Shown here piece after piece: positions 1-11,239 of a DNA stretch of 64,000 bases. Position 1 is the stretch's first letter, and each line of letters opens with the position of its first letter. The notes under the pieces were generated by a model. The model was not told where the DNA came from, made no database searches, and saw only the letters and a list, made by a program, of their open reading frames with translations. The DNA is from Sclerotiophoma versabilis (Eukaryota; Ascomycota; Dothideomycetes; Pleosporales; Didymellaceae). The position numbers and the translations under genes were made by a program. The stretch lies in the NCBI GenBank assembly GCA_012274445.1, contig JAAROD010000004.1, forward strand, positions 682,001 through 746,000. Direction: 5' to 3'.

Positions 1-1588
1 TATGCTAAACTCATCGCATCCTCCAGACTCCTACTGCACTCCAAGTGCACCAAATGTTGCGTGTTCGCCAATCACCCAGCATTTCCCCACGTCACGTTGG
101 AATGTCGCAGGTAGAAGCTACGAGAACATCATCACGGTCTGGACACTTCTGTGTTGTAACCCAGAAGCCAGTCAATCTCTTGTAGCTGGGCTGGGGTACG
201 TGAACCTCTCCCGCATGCACTCATCTATGCGCCACCCACCCAGACATTCAACGTGGTAAACAAATTCAACCCTGTCGCGGAAAGGAAGTCCTGGAGTTCG
301 ACAAAGGAGAGTGTACCGTTCATTCATAGTTTCGATTCGCGTGTTAAATCGTGGATATGGGTACCTGCGAAGCATACACTTCTCGGCATGAAACTTAATC
401 GATGATAGAACTCCACCTTTGGTGTGGTTAGACAGGGACTGTGTGATGCGATATGGATGCACTATACTGTTGAGATCCTGGGTTAAGGTGATGTCGAACG
501 GAAGCTGCAAGTCTGCAGCCAGTAACTCGACGCGGAGAGATAGGTGGGGTTATGTTGACGCTCCTGTTAGCTTCTCGTACTCCACCACTTTATTTGCTAT
601 CTTCGAAGACGAGCTGGACTGTACTAATGAGGACGTGATGTTGTAAACAATGAAGGCTCTGAACAGAGGCTTCCAGCGTCAACTTGCACGAGGCTAAGTG
701 GCAGCCTAATTGTGATCTTACCGCAGCACGTCATGCAATTGTTGCGAAACTGTCGATACTTACTGCAGAGAGTTGGGTGGCTCGTACAGAAGAACGTCAC
801 TTCTCAGTAGCCAATTGAACTGTTCACCCACGAGATTAGCACATGATCCTATGTATTGGTTAGATTAAGCCTGACTTGAGTTGAGGAGGATTAATAAGCG
901 TTCAAGTCGACTAAGAAGACATCAGACCCCCTCACTGTGATACTAAGGCCGTTTCTCTCAGAAAGTCTAAAGATTGGTGAAAGAGTCGCACTGTTTGGGG
1001 GCGGCAGCGGGGAAGCGGGGCATTTGCCACTTCCGGCCTAGTGACCAACCGCTTCTTGTTCGCGAGAAGGTGCACCTGGCGGTCAGCCTTCAAGACTACG
1101 TTCCTTCATAATGGAGTCAAATCCAGAGACAACTCAATGCGAAACGGCGTCTCTCATCAGCGGTGTCTTCGGTGTCTATGGTGCCCGATGCGAGGCGTTC
1201 ACAGGCCTGCGTGTCAGGCTCGCCCAGCTGCGCACCTCATACGCGTGCTCGATGTCGTCAACTGCAGCGCACCTCTCATGTCCATTGGAAAGTCCCGACA
1301 ACGGCCATTGATAAAGACAAGCTCGTCACTTTATGTCTAAGCTCCCGTTCTTATCGCATTTAGTGTCGTGGTTGAGTGGGGTAATCGCTTCTACAGCCCT
1401 GCACGAAAGGCTAACGTGGTTACAACGAGGGCATTGTGGAGAGTTGGCCGCTTGCGCCATTTCAAGCATGTATGCAGCAATACCGATACTCTTGCAAGAG
1501 GACCCATGGCGCAAGCTCAGACTGGTTGTGGAATACAAATGTAAGTTGCGTGCAGCTGTTTGCGTTGCTATCAGATTGACAGGCAAAG
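1..1588. other. Left flank, no convincing gene
   Basis: Only short open frames are seen. The longest on the minus strand, 172-510, starts at a non-ATG codon, and its frame closes shortly upstream without a clear splice partner, so I do not call it. A G-rich run lies near 996-1022. The final few hundred bases should hold the promoter of the transporter that starts at 1589. Confidence 0.5.
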
Positions 1589-3338
1589 ATGACTTTTGAG
1601 CCTGCGACAGACAAGAAGGTCGACTCTGAAGTCCTCTCCAAAGATGACACAATCTCGAGCCAACTGGACGTTGCGACGCCGCACGATGTGAAGAACAAGA
1701 AGGTCCCTTGGTATGCCTACATATGGGACTACGAACCGGATCGCACCCACGAAGAGCGCGTATTCGTCTCCAAGCTCGATGCATACTTGATCACCATCCT
1801 GTCGCTCGGGTACTTCATCAAGAATCTCGACCAGACCAACATCAGTAATGCTTTCGTGAGCGGCATGAAGGAGGATCTGGCTATGAACGGAAACCAGATC
1901 AACTTAGTTGATACTGCCTGGACGATTGGCTATGTTGTTGGGCAGATTCCCAGTCAGATCATCCTTACCAAGGTCCGGCCATCCATCTGGGTACCCAGCT
2001 GCGAGCTGGTTTGGACAGTGTTGACATTCACACTGGCGGCAGCGAAAACCAGTCACCACGTCATCATCATCCGATTCTTCATTGGTCTTGCAGAGTCCAT
2101 TTTCTACCCTGCTGCACACACTATCCTCGGAGCTTGGTACAAGCCTAGCGAGCTAGGGAAGAGAGCTTGTATCTTCCATGCATCGTCTGCCGTGGCGGCA
2201 ATGTTCTCTGGCTACCTACAAGCTGCCGTCTACAAGGGATTGAATGGTGTTCACGGTTTCGCTGGTTGGCAATGGTTATTTGTTGGTCTTCGCTATGCAT
2301 TTCTGTCGCACACGCTAATTCTCTCACAGATCATGGACGGTATCATTAGTGCTCCGATCTGTCTTGCCGGTTACTTTCTGCTACCCGATCTTCCTGAGAA
2401 TACGCGAGCCTTCTATCTAAGCGACAGCGTGAGTGCCTTGTTACAAGATTCATGTGTGTAGACTAATAACTGCTAGGATCGTATGTTGGCAAAGATGAGA
2501 ATGGTAAGTGTTGGTCGCGCGCCACGAAAGAAGCTCACGTTGGCTACTTTTCGTAGAATCTTTAGTAAGTGACTGAACCTGTAGCTCTTCAAGCAAGACT
2601 CTACATTCTAACAAGACAAAGGCCGCTGGCACGTCTACCTTCTGACTATACTGTACATCGTTTTCATCAATATTAGTCCCTCTGGTAGCGTCAACCCGTT
2701 TTCTCTTTGGCTGAAAGCTGAAGGGCTTTCTGTGTCGAAGATCGTAAGTAAACTATTGCAAACCCTGGTCATGCGCTAATTCATCGAAGAACATCATACC
2801 CACAGCAAGCTCCGCTATTCAACTAGTCCTGACCGTTACGCTAGCCATCATCTCAGATGCGATCAGGCATCGCGCTCGCATCATGTCAATTAGTACACTC
2901 CTTGGTGGTTTTGCTGCCTTGTGTCTAGCTATCTGGAACATCCCTACTGGCTTGAAGTGGCTCTCGTTCTTCCTGCAACGTGCGTCGGTGCCATACGGCC
3001 CACTGAGCATGTCTTGGGCCAACGAGATCTGCGGTGAAGATGCTGAGGAGAGGACGGTCGTCATCGGCGTCATGAACTCCATGGGATACGCATTCAACGC
3101 GTTCGTGCCTCTCTTGACCTATCCTCAGACCGACGCGCCAAGGTTTCGGAAAGGCTTCATCTATTCCACATGTGCGTTTGTAGCGCAGGGCCTGATCACC
3201 GCTGCTGTCGCATATATGTACAAGAAGGATGCGAAAAAGAAGGAGAAGGCGGCCACTGGTGACGAGGAAGGAGTTAGCGACGAGGAAGGACTTAATGGCG
3301 CAGTCCTTGTTGGCGGGACAAGAACAACGGATCTATAA
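1589..3338 (+). CDS. MFS anion:cation symporter, Liz1/Dal5-like
   Basis: Predicted plasma-membrane carrier of 516 residues in the ACS branch of the major facilitator superfamily, which includes pantothenate (Liz1/Fen2), allantoate (Dal5) and nicotinate permeases; the real substrate cannot be read here. Exons: 1589-2281, 2330-2428, 2477-2564, 2622-2743, 2790-3338. All four introns (48, 48, 57, 46 bp) have GT-AG ends. Family landmarks are the early KLDAYLITILSLGYFIKNLDQ segment, the AGWQWLF motif running across intron 1 into IMDGIISAP, the cytoplasmic loop GRAPRKK, and SRWHVYLLTILYIVF. About 12 hydrophobic segments are visible and the tail is Lys/Glu-rich. GTAAGT at 2504 looks like a donor, but reading through it restores the family loop, so it is coding. 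The first ATG in frame is used as the start. Confidence 0.92.
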
Positions 3339-3885
3339 ATCGGGGTTTCCCGCATCCGTCCAGGCTGTTAGCGACACGTCCGCACCAACAGGAGCTCACC
3401 GCCATCTACTTTGCGCAGCGGACCTGTGGCAGTGCAAGGCGCTTGAACTGTCAGCTAAGTCGTTTTGACGCAGGCCGCACAAATGACAAGCCCGGGGCGT
3501 TCGTAGCTGTGCCGGTGGAGACGCTAGGGGCAGTGCAACTCTCAGCGGAGAGTTGCGGCCAAGCTCGGCCGAGCGATGTCAGCCACACATCCGACCCTTC
3601 CGCCCGCAGTTCCGCTCTCTACCACTCACTGCGCCAAGTTCCGCGATGGTCATGCGCCACTTGAGCTGCAAAGCTTAGTCTAATAAGCTTGTGCCGACTT
3701 GCCGTTCAGCCTCATACAAATGACGCGTATCTAGATACCCGTTTGATCCGTGTGTACTATATAGGTCTTCAGCCACCCAGTTTTCGTGATCTGCAATCTT
3801 ATACCTACGACATCAAATTTATTAGAAGAATTCGAACCAAAGAGCAGATATTAAGCAACACACCCATACAGGATTATAATACAAC
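3339..3885. other. Intergenic, no gene seen
   Basis: This stretch separates the transporter from the WW-domain gene on the same strand. The last 150 bases are AT-richer and contain TATA-like runs such as ctatatagg near 3756, compatible with the downstream promoter. Confidence 0.4.
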
Positions 3886-4446
3886 ATGCCACTCAACTCG
3901 TTCCGCGACGCCATTGGACATGTCGAGAATGCTTTGTACATGATGAAGGGGAAGCGCGACGACGACCAGGGCAACAACGGTGCATATGGCAACCAGTACC
4001 CACAACAGCACAACTCCGCCCCTTTCCCACCTCAACATTCCCCACCACCGCAGAACTACGGCCAACCTCCCTACTCTCCGCCAAGCGGCTGGTCCCAGCA
4101 CTGGGATCATGGCTCTCAACGCTACTATTACATCGAGCAGGCTACCGGGCGCTCGCAGTGGGAGCCACCAGCACATCAGTTCCATCAGCCTCCAAGGCCT
4201 ACATCGTCACACCAGCAAAGATACTCTGGCGAGAACACGCGTGGGAACGGCTCTGGAGAGTACAACGGGCAACATCTGAGGCCTCATAGCAACTCAAATG
4301 CTTCTCAAATGTCGAGGAATGGAAGCCCGCTGCCGAGGGCCATGTCTATTCCACCAGGGTACTCGCTGGATACGAAAACGGGACAACTAGTTAATACTAT
4401 GCTGCCGCCCGCGGGGCATCATAGTGCGCCTGTCAAGTACTGGTGA
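3886..4446 (+). CDS. Small WW-domain protein
   Basis: Single-exon gene for 186 residues. A proline/glutamine-rich N-terminal half leads into one WW domain at about residues 67-95. Its two signature tryptophans are W69 and W92, with the aromatic YYY core at 80-82 and the closing proline pair at 94-95. WW domains bind short proline-rich peptides, so an adaptor role is likely; the partner is unknown. The remainder is low-complexity (Gln, Ser, Asn, Gly, His) and probably disordered. There is no signal peptide or membrane segment. The start is the first ATG in frame. Confidence 0.85.
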   Translation: MPLNSFRDAIGHVENALYMMKGKRDDDQGNNGAYGNQYPQQHNSAPFPPQHSPPPQNYGQPPYSPPSGWSQHWDHGSQRYYYIEQATGRSQWEPPAHQFHQPPRPTSSHQQRYSGENTRGNGSGEYNGQHLRPHSNSNASQMSRNGSPLPRAMSIPPGYSLDTKTGQLVNTMLPPAGHHSAPVKYW

Positions 4447-4807
4447 ATGAGGAAACACGATGCGGGGGATCTATCCCCCACTACATTAATCAACGAGACA
4501 AACAAAGCTGAGGAACAACATCACAGAGTACGACAGGGCTCGATGATCTGAGGCAGAAAACATCAATAGCGCCGAGGAATAATCCAATCCGCTTTGTTCA
4601 TCCAGACTGAATAGGGCAAAACCCTGGTGATAACCTCGACTAGGATGATGACGTTTTGGTCAGGCGGCTTCTGAAGGAGATATAGATAGGGGTCATAGCG
4701 TCACGTCGATTGTAAACGTCGTAGGTAGCCTGATACTACACCAACACGTAAGATGCTACATTCTCGATAGTCACATGAACATACTCAACACTTATATTCT
4801 ATTGCAG
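4447..4807. other. Convergent 3-prime spacer
   Basis: This lies between the ends of the plus-strand WW gene and the minus-strand LPxEIRN gene A. I see no open frame or repeat of note; it should hold both 3-prime UTRs. Confidence 0.4.
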
Positions 4808-5706
4808 CTAATTCTCTATCAACCGGTAGTGAGTCTCAAATGTCGTTCCCCTTCTATTCATATCTCGCTTCGTATCATCAGCCGTGCGCTTAAAGACAGC
4901 GAATTCGACCACGGCCTGTGGATTCCACGCTTCAACTCTCGAATTCCAGGTCTCTACATTCACACCCCCCAACCTCATCAAATACGCATTCATACTCCTC
5001 GGCGCCCTCCTTTTCTTCTTCGTCATGTGCTCCATAAATTCCTTTCCCGCGTCGTCTCTGAATACCAGGTCTACATTTGTCGTGGTCACATGCGCTGTGT
5101 AAAGCAAAATTTCGACAAGATCGTCGAGAATCGCATCGCCCCATGCAACAGCGTGACCCCAAAACAGCGAATCGAGTTCTGGCATGGGTCCAAACTTATT
5201 GAGGAATGTGCATTGCAAGTCCTCGTTTCCCAAGCAAAGGGTTAGGAGGGGTAGGATGTTGAGGTGGGGTGGTCTGCCGCCGAGAGTGTAAATGAGCTCG
5301 ATCTCGATTCTTTTGGGTATCAGTGCAAAACCATCGTCTTCGTGTCCGCCTAGAAAGAAGTCATGCAGGAACTTTGGGAGAAGCTGTTCATCGACGCGGA
5401 TGCGGTGCGCAATTTGCGATACGTAGAGTGGGCCGAACTCTTGTCGTGTCGCTCGACAGACTTGGTTCAGAGCGTACACTTCACCTCGATGCGGGTTCCT
5501 CCTTCGCCAATGACGTGAAAATTCGGTTTGAGGTCTGAGGCGGATGGTTTTGTGGCCGACGTTGGTGTCTACATTTTCGATCAAGTGTGCGTAAATCTCA
5601 TTACGAATCTCTTGTGTTATCGTCAGATAATAAGGTCTTTGTAGTTTTGAGTAAATATCTTGCCTGCAGGAAGGTCAAGGAAGCCTATTCTTGGTTTGAG
5701 TGTCAT
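4808..5706 (-). CDS. LPxEIRN (2EXR/F-box-like) protein A
   Basis: Predicted 281-residue protein of unknown function. Exon 1 is 5664-5706 and exon 2 is 4808-5610. Joining them gives the N-terminal motif LDLPAEIRNEIY, with Glu15 split by the intron. About 40 residues later comes LNQVCRATRQEFGPLY, the second hallmark of this class of fungal hypothetical proteins, which resemble 2EXR and F-box heads; further on is a leucine-rich NILPLLTLCLGNEDL block. The 53-bp intron has a GC donor (GCAAGA), a TCTGAC branch sequence and an AAG acceptor. No GT donor restores the motif. Three paralogues with the same intron position lie at 10.3, 13.1 and 14.7 kb. A substrate-adaptor role would be a guess. Confidence 0.72.
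5611..5663 (-). other. GC-AG intron of LPxEIRN gene A
   Basis: A 53-bp intron with donor GCAAGA and acceptor AAG. It divides the Glu codon of the EIRN motif after its first base (phase 1). Confidence 0.65.
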
Positions 5707-6125
5707 GTCGGGTTGTTCTTCACTTTTCAACGTCAATAAAGGGCGATCGCAAGGGGTCGTTCATGTGGATGCCTGATGCGGGGGTAAAAGTGGGCTCTTC
5801 TGCACTAGCGGGGCAATGCTGCCTGCGCTCTTCACCCTCACTACCACAAGATCTGACAGAAAACTCACGCGATGAGCACTGCCGTGATTGAAGATCTACT
5901 ACAAAGTCTTCGACTATCAAAGGCATGTTCTTGTTACTTCCGGGTGAGCTAGTAGCACTAGTCTCGCACTAACGAGAAATTCCACTCGTATTCGAATCTT
6001 ACTTTCTGAGCCGCGAAACGCCGTCCGGTGACCGTTCGGCTTTGATCTTCAGGCATTTTCGGTGTTCCTCGCGGCGTTCACCGAACACTTTCACACCACC
6101 CCTCCAAAGGCTTTGACAACGCAAG
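5707..6125. other. Divergent promoter region
   Basis: The 419 bases between the divergent LPxEIRN gene A and the Zn2Cys6 gene should carry both promoters. I see no clear palindromic CGG site. Confidence 0.4.
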
Positions 6126-8313
6126 ATGCAGCCGCGCCGACGTCTCGAAGTCCCCCCAGTAAAAGCTGCATGCCTAGCATGGTATGCGCGAGTCCCTAAT
6201 GAAACCTCCAACTTTGGTGGTGAAGGTGCTGATGATGGTCCAGCCGCGCTTCTAAGGCTCGCTGCAATGGCGAGAACCCGTGTAATAGAGTTTGTCATCC
6301 GTCAGAGCTTGGGGCCTTGTCATTTACTTATACCTGGAGTAGTGTGGTGTGAACGGAAAGCCTTGTCAATATCTTCCCAGTCGAAGAGGACGAGTGGTTC
6401 GAGCACCGGTGACACCGCCGTCGACAAGCAATGCGTCACGATCCCCTGCAAGTGAAGAGGGCTTGAACAGTGGTGTCTCAAATAAGAAGCCAAAAGTATC
6501 CGCTGACAGGCGGAGGACTCTGCATCAAACCAACAGAGATGACTCGACAGGTGTCCGGCTTTATGAAAGCAACCAAGCGATGTACGTTTCACATCAGTCT
6601 AAACGTCTTGACTGTGATATCCTAACGTCTCCCAGTATTGACACGTACTATATGTTGATACATCCTTCCTTACCAATTTTGCCTCCCCCGGCTACCGCTC
6701 TTCCAGATAAGCAGCCAGCTCCATCAGTAAAGCAGGGCGGGGTCTTCTGCCCAGAGTCACCTTTGCTTCATGCTATCGCCGCACTTGTTGTTCTGGTACC
6801 GAAGAAAGCTGGACCTGATTATGAAGCGATCAATGCAAGGGCAGCACGCCATGAACACGCTGAGTATCACTGCGGATTAGCTTTGAGAGGTATCGATCGT
6901 GATATGGATACGTCCGGACCATTGGCTCGGAGTCGTGTTCATCCAGATGTACCTGTTCATGTTGAAGGGACAATTGCAAATTTCCTGGTCGCCGTGTACG
7001 AGTACAGCTATCGTGGGAGCACGATGAGGGCGCGTACTCGAATGGCTTCCGTCATTACCATGGCTGTAGATCTGGGGCTGCACGACCTTGACCTTCAAAG
7101 CATATCGGACCTCGAATGCAAACAAAGGACTTGGTCCATGATAGTGAGTCAGATTTATTGTTCTTCAAAATCGTGAGATCTGACAAAGAGTTCCAGCTCT
7201 TCTTTGTAAACAAGCTATCAATCATCCACCATTTGGTAAGGACAACCCAGAATATCGACATATCGGCCACCACTGACATGTTACAATAGCCGCCACTGAC
7301 AGTCATCAATGATCCAAGGTTTAAGTCATCTCCTCCACTTCTAAATATCATTGCGGAGGTAGGTATTTGCATTTGAACTTTTCGGTTACTCGCTGACCGA
7401 CGTAGCCTTGGGGGCCCATATTAGGAGCCCAAGACATACTTCTCACCTCACAAGCACGGCCGCCAACTTCGAAAGAGCTGGAGGCCCTCGATATGACCGT
7501 ACGCTCGTACATACAAGACCTCGACCGTCCACTTGCTGGCCTTGAGCCTAATAATGTTGAAGGACTAGCAACTCACAATTGGTGGGCGGTTGGTCGTATC
7601 GTCGTTCACAGGTAGGCACCCCTCTCGTCAAGAAACCAACGAATCAGCTAACGATGCTCTCCAGCGCGCGAATAAAGCTGCATCGCCTTTCAGCGTTTGC
7701 TGATATACCAGCGTTCGTGAACAAGCACTGTGACATGACTGCACTGCAGGATTCGAAGCACTTCCCTATCCCTACTACGAACTGTCAGGAGCTCCCTTCC
7801 CCGGAATCACTAGCAGATAGCCCGATAACTGAGGAGTGGCCAGCTGCTGAAGCCACCGGTCCGTTCAGCGCACAAGGCTCAGCTGACATCTGCCTGGAGT
7901 CCGCATTCGTCGTGCTGCGGATGTTCCGATATATGACAGAAGTTCTCGTAGACAGGCACTTGGAACTCCCTGGACTGCACGATGTAGAAGATGATGAAAA
8001 GAGAGCAATTGGAGCCTCAATACCTATCACGATGCCGCTTATGGCCTGTAGCGCGATGCAAGCATGCTACGTCATGGTCATGACGCTGTATAGGGTCAAA
8101 CTCAAGCTGATAGCGGACCGAACATCTGCACAAGATCGAACCGCACAGTCCAACCTGAGCTTCCTGCAAACTGAGCGCTTAGTCGAGGAGCTGAGGCATG
8201 GTGTGAAGGACAGTCTACACATGCTGGAGAAGTACCAAACCGAATTTGCACACATCAAGGCTATGTATGACGAGCTTAAGATGGTGTACCAGGTCGCATT
8301 CATCGATGTTTGA
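6126..8313 (+). CDS. Zn2Cys6 transcription factor 1
   Basis: Nuclear fungal-type regulator of 603 residues assembled from eight exons: 6126-6181, 6244-6289, 6343-6581, 6636-7143, 7197-7235, 7290-7358, 7406-7611, 7665-8313. All introns are 47-62 bp and GT-AG. Three exons together build one perfect binuclear zinc cluster, C-x2-C-x6-C-x5-C-x2-C-x6-C (residues 16-41 approximately), ending in KPCQYLPSRRG, a typical basic linker. The middle region starts DTYYMLIHPSLPILPPP and continues into a fungal_trans (PF04082-like) domain, including the ALGR-like HNWWAVGRIVVHSARIKLH stretch. It is transcribed in the same direction as the methyltransferase 250 bp downstream. The target genes are unknown. Confidence 0.9.
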
Positions 8314-8563
8314 CTTTATGACTCGCAGCATATCAACTTCCTCATGAGGCGAGATGGCCTCGCCGCCGGCGTTTAAAAAACTCGAACACCGAAGGAATCC
8401 TCAAAAGCGGGGCAACCTCATCCCGCCTACGGCCTCATTTGGTTAGCGGACTTCAACTTACCTCATCGGTCGTCGATATCTGCGAACTTCGCCAATCGTC
8501 TCCGACTTGCTCAAGAAAACAACCACCACAGATCAAAATTCGCACGCAAAAAGTCCCCCGACA

Positions 8564-9492
8564 ATGGACAAGCTGGCCCTTTCTCAGGTCATTATGGGCC
8601 TTCTTGAGCCCTGGCAGTTCATGCTAGTTGCTTGTTCATATATCCCATCCACCATCTCTCATCTCTACGCGACATCAAGTTTTTCTTCCCTATTATCATG
8701 GGAAGCTTTCCAAAGCGCCTGGTTCAGCAAATTCTGGTGCTGGGCTGGCCCGCGCATCCGCGAAGGAAATGGGCCTCGCGTCACCGCACTACTCGAAGGG
8801 AGAGTCACCGGCGCTCAAGTTGTTGATGAAGTGGTGGGTGAGCCAATAAGCGGGGTAGTATTAGATATTGGCCCTGGTCTCGGGTACTGGGTAGACTTGT
8901 ACGCCAGGACGGATGTCCCCCTCAATAGCGAAGACGGGCCTGTGAGGAAAAGAGAGGGCAAGGGTAAGGGAATCACGAAGGTCTATGGTGTTGAGCCAAA
9001 CGCGCAGTTGCACTCTGGGCTTCGAAAACGGGCAGCAGCGGCAGGTCTCGATGGTGTATACGAGATTTTGCCGGTGGGCATTGAAGACATTGCGAAAGAA
9101 ACGGTCGTTAAGAAGGGCAGTGTGGATGCCATTGTCTCGCTGCTTTGTTTATGCAGCATTCCTGAGCCGGAGAAAAATATCAAAGAGCTGCACAGTTACC
9201 TTAAACCTGGCGGTAGATGGTATCTCTACGAGCATGTGGTCGTCAAGGGCTATTGGCCAATGCAACTCTATCAAAGTAGGTCACTTCTCTAATCGTGGTC
9301 GAGACGAAGCTAAACGCACTAGAAATCGTCAACTTGTTCTGGCCACATGCACTTGGCGGCTGCCAATTGTGCAGGGACATCGAGAGAATGTTGCGGGAAG
9401 CTGGGCCGTGGTCAAAGGTGGATCTTACGCAGCCACCTACAGAACCGTGGCATGCAGTGGTTCCCCATATTTTTGGGACACTGACGAAGTGA
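8564..9492 (+). CDS. SAM-dependent methyltransferase, METTL7-like
   Basis: Predicted class I S-adenosylmethionine methyltransferase of 293 residues. Exons are 8564-9275 and 9323-9492 (47-bp intron, GTAGGT donor). The SAM-binding motif I is VVLDIGPGLGYW at residues 98-109; an acidic GVEPN strand end follows about 40 residues later; LKPGGRWYLYEHV is the post-motif III region. The C-terminal exon has NLFWPHALGGCQLCRDIER, which matches the end of METTL7/UbiE-like fungal proteins. Two hydrophobic stretches in the first 55 residues suggest membrane association, as in METTL7. An upstream in-frame TTG at 8507 is not used; the ATG at 8564 is preferred. The substrate is unknown. Confidence 0.88.
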
Positions 9493-10263
9493 GCGCTTTG
9501 AATGAGAACAAGTCTCTATATCGCAGGTTTGTGTTCATCAGGCCACGCCAATGTATGTTTCACGTCAAACATTTCCTATCGTGGTATCTGAGAAAGGGAT
9601 ACTCATATAAGAAAATCAAGCATAGAAACTGCCTGAACAGCGTAGTGTTGGGTTTCCATAGATATATATGTGGTCCGGAAGATGCTGAGGGACCAATAGG
9701 CAGGCTTTGGCTCACAATTAAGAAAGAAATGCTGGAGTGAAGGAAGGTGCTCCGCGGTGCACCTGCCTCAACTGCTCATAGATCATGCCAGACATTCCGC
9801 TTTCCCATTACTACATTTGACACAATTTTACATTGCGCAGTGACAGCTGATCGTGGCGGCGATTTAGATGCTACCAGAGCCTACCCCGATTTGGGCGCAT
9901 GAGCTGAAAGAGCATATTGCCTTGTCGCCCCTTTCTGGTTGCAAAATGGACCTGCTGGTGGCTGCAGCTATAGCAAGCAATTCCCTCCAATACACGCTCC
10001 TTGTCAAACGTGAGCACGAATCACAGAATCAATCCATGTGCTCTATGTGGAGGGCGCTTTTCTGTGTGGTAGGGACTGCCGTCAAACAGTGTTGTTGTTG
10101 ATGATTAAATGGCCGGAGTATGCGGATGATGGTCGCTAGATTATGGCGTAAATACTGGAGTTAAGCGCATGGTTGATTGAAGTAAAACTGGCTGGTTTGT
10201 CGCCATGGTTGTCAGCAAATGGCACATGCGTGTGCTCTGAGCGCCAAAGAACGAGCAAGGAGT
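9493..10263. other. Convergent spacer, no gene seen
   Basis: Short frames only (for example 9868-10101), without domain-like content. It separates the methyltransferase from the end of LPxEIRN gene B. Confidence 0.4.
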
Positions 10264-11239
10264 TCAGATCAAGTTGGTCTTGAACAGAAAAGCTTGTGCC
10301 TCGTCAGGTGTGCAGTTACAAGAGCTACAGCCTGAGTCTTGCTCCGCCTGATCCCATTCATGACCCCAAAGGAAGTCGTATTGGTTTGCCAAAAAGACAT
10401 CGCGGAGCTCAACGCGCTCCATATAGTCGTCAAAATTACCTTGAGCCAAGTCAGGCCCATGATTTTCGGGAAGACCCAGGTAGCTGTATACGTTTCGTCC
10501 TCTTGTACAATCATCAGTTCCGCAAGGATTGGCAGATTCGGGGGGTATACTGTTGTTCTGGCCAGGCCCAATATAGAATCTTGCTTGCGGAACACAGCTA
10601 GTGCCAATTCGAGAGACCATGAGTTTCTGAATTCTGCCGCAGATGATGTCCTCTACCCATTCCTGATTTTGATGTGCGAGTACCTTCTGGAGTGTGCCCA
10701 CATCGGCGGCCAGCAACGTTTGTTTCTCCTCCCTGGAGAGCCCTTCGTAGTGAACACTTGCAACACCTTCCACTTCACACGTGATAAATTTGCACGCGAA
10801 ATCCTTGTTCGCAAGGCCAAACCTCAGCAATGGTAAAAGGTCAACCTCGACCGGAATTTTGACCACATCACCCTTGAGATCCGCGTTTGTGAAGATAGTC
10901 ATGCGGTCGGGTGCAAGTTCGATATTTGAAATCTTTCCTTCGTGGGTGGTAAAGAACGTCTTAATATATAGCGGAACATCTTTCCAGTCAATCGTAACGT
11001 CAGCCCTCAGACACACGGGCTGGTATTCGTGCCGGATCTGTCGGCAAGTATGAGCAAGCGTCAAACAAGGGACGACGCAGCACCTCTTTCCAGATGTGGC
11101 GTACGCGGCAAAACCATAGATACGATTTCGAATCTCTGCACCAGTGATTAGTATGCGGGTTGTTGGGCGATGCAAGAAGCGGCACGGTGTTACCTGGAGG
11201 AAGTCCTACAAATTCGTGGCAAGGGCTATGATCATCCAT
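10264..11239 (-). CDS. LPxEIRN (2EXR/F-box-like) protein B
   Basis: Predicted 305-residue protein, exon 1 11194-11239 and exon 2 10264-11135, joined by a 58-bp GT-AG intron (GTAACA donor, tactaatc branch region). Joining gives GLPPEIRNRIYGF with Glu16 split after its first base, then LTLAHTCRQIRHEYQPV and DLLPLLRFGLANKDFACKF, which parallel the blocks of protein A. The C-terminal 100 residues are acidic and Cys-rich (DSGCSSCNC near the end) and have no counterpart in the other copies. The start is the ATG at 11239, matching the short first exons of the paralogues; a longer in-frame extension exists upstream but reads like UTR. Function unknown. Confidence 0.75.

Noticed and set aside
172..510. 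112-codon minus-strand frame near the left edge
   Set aside because: It begins at TTG, closes shortly upstream, and has neither the EIRN nor the second motif of the local family nor any known domain.
2504..2556. GTAAGT...TAG that looks like a 53-bp intron in the first MFS gene
   Set aside because: Removing it deletes the conserved loop GRAPRKK and breaks the frame at the next junction; reading through keeps the family sequence.
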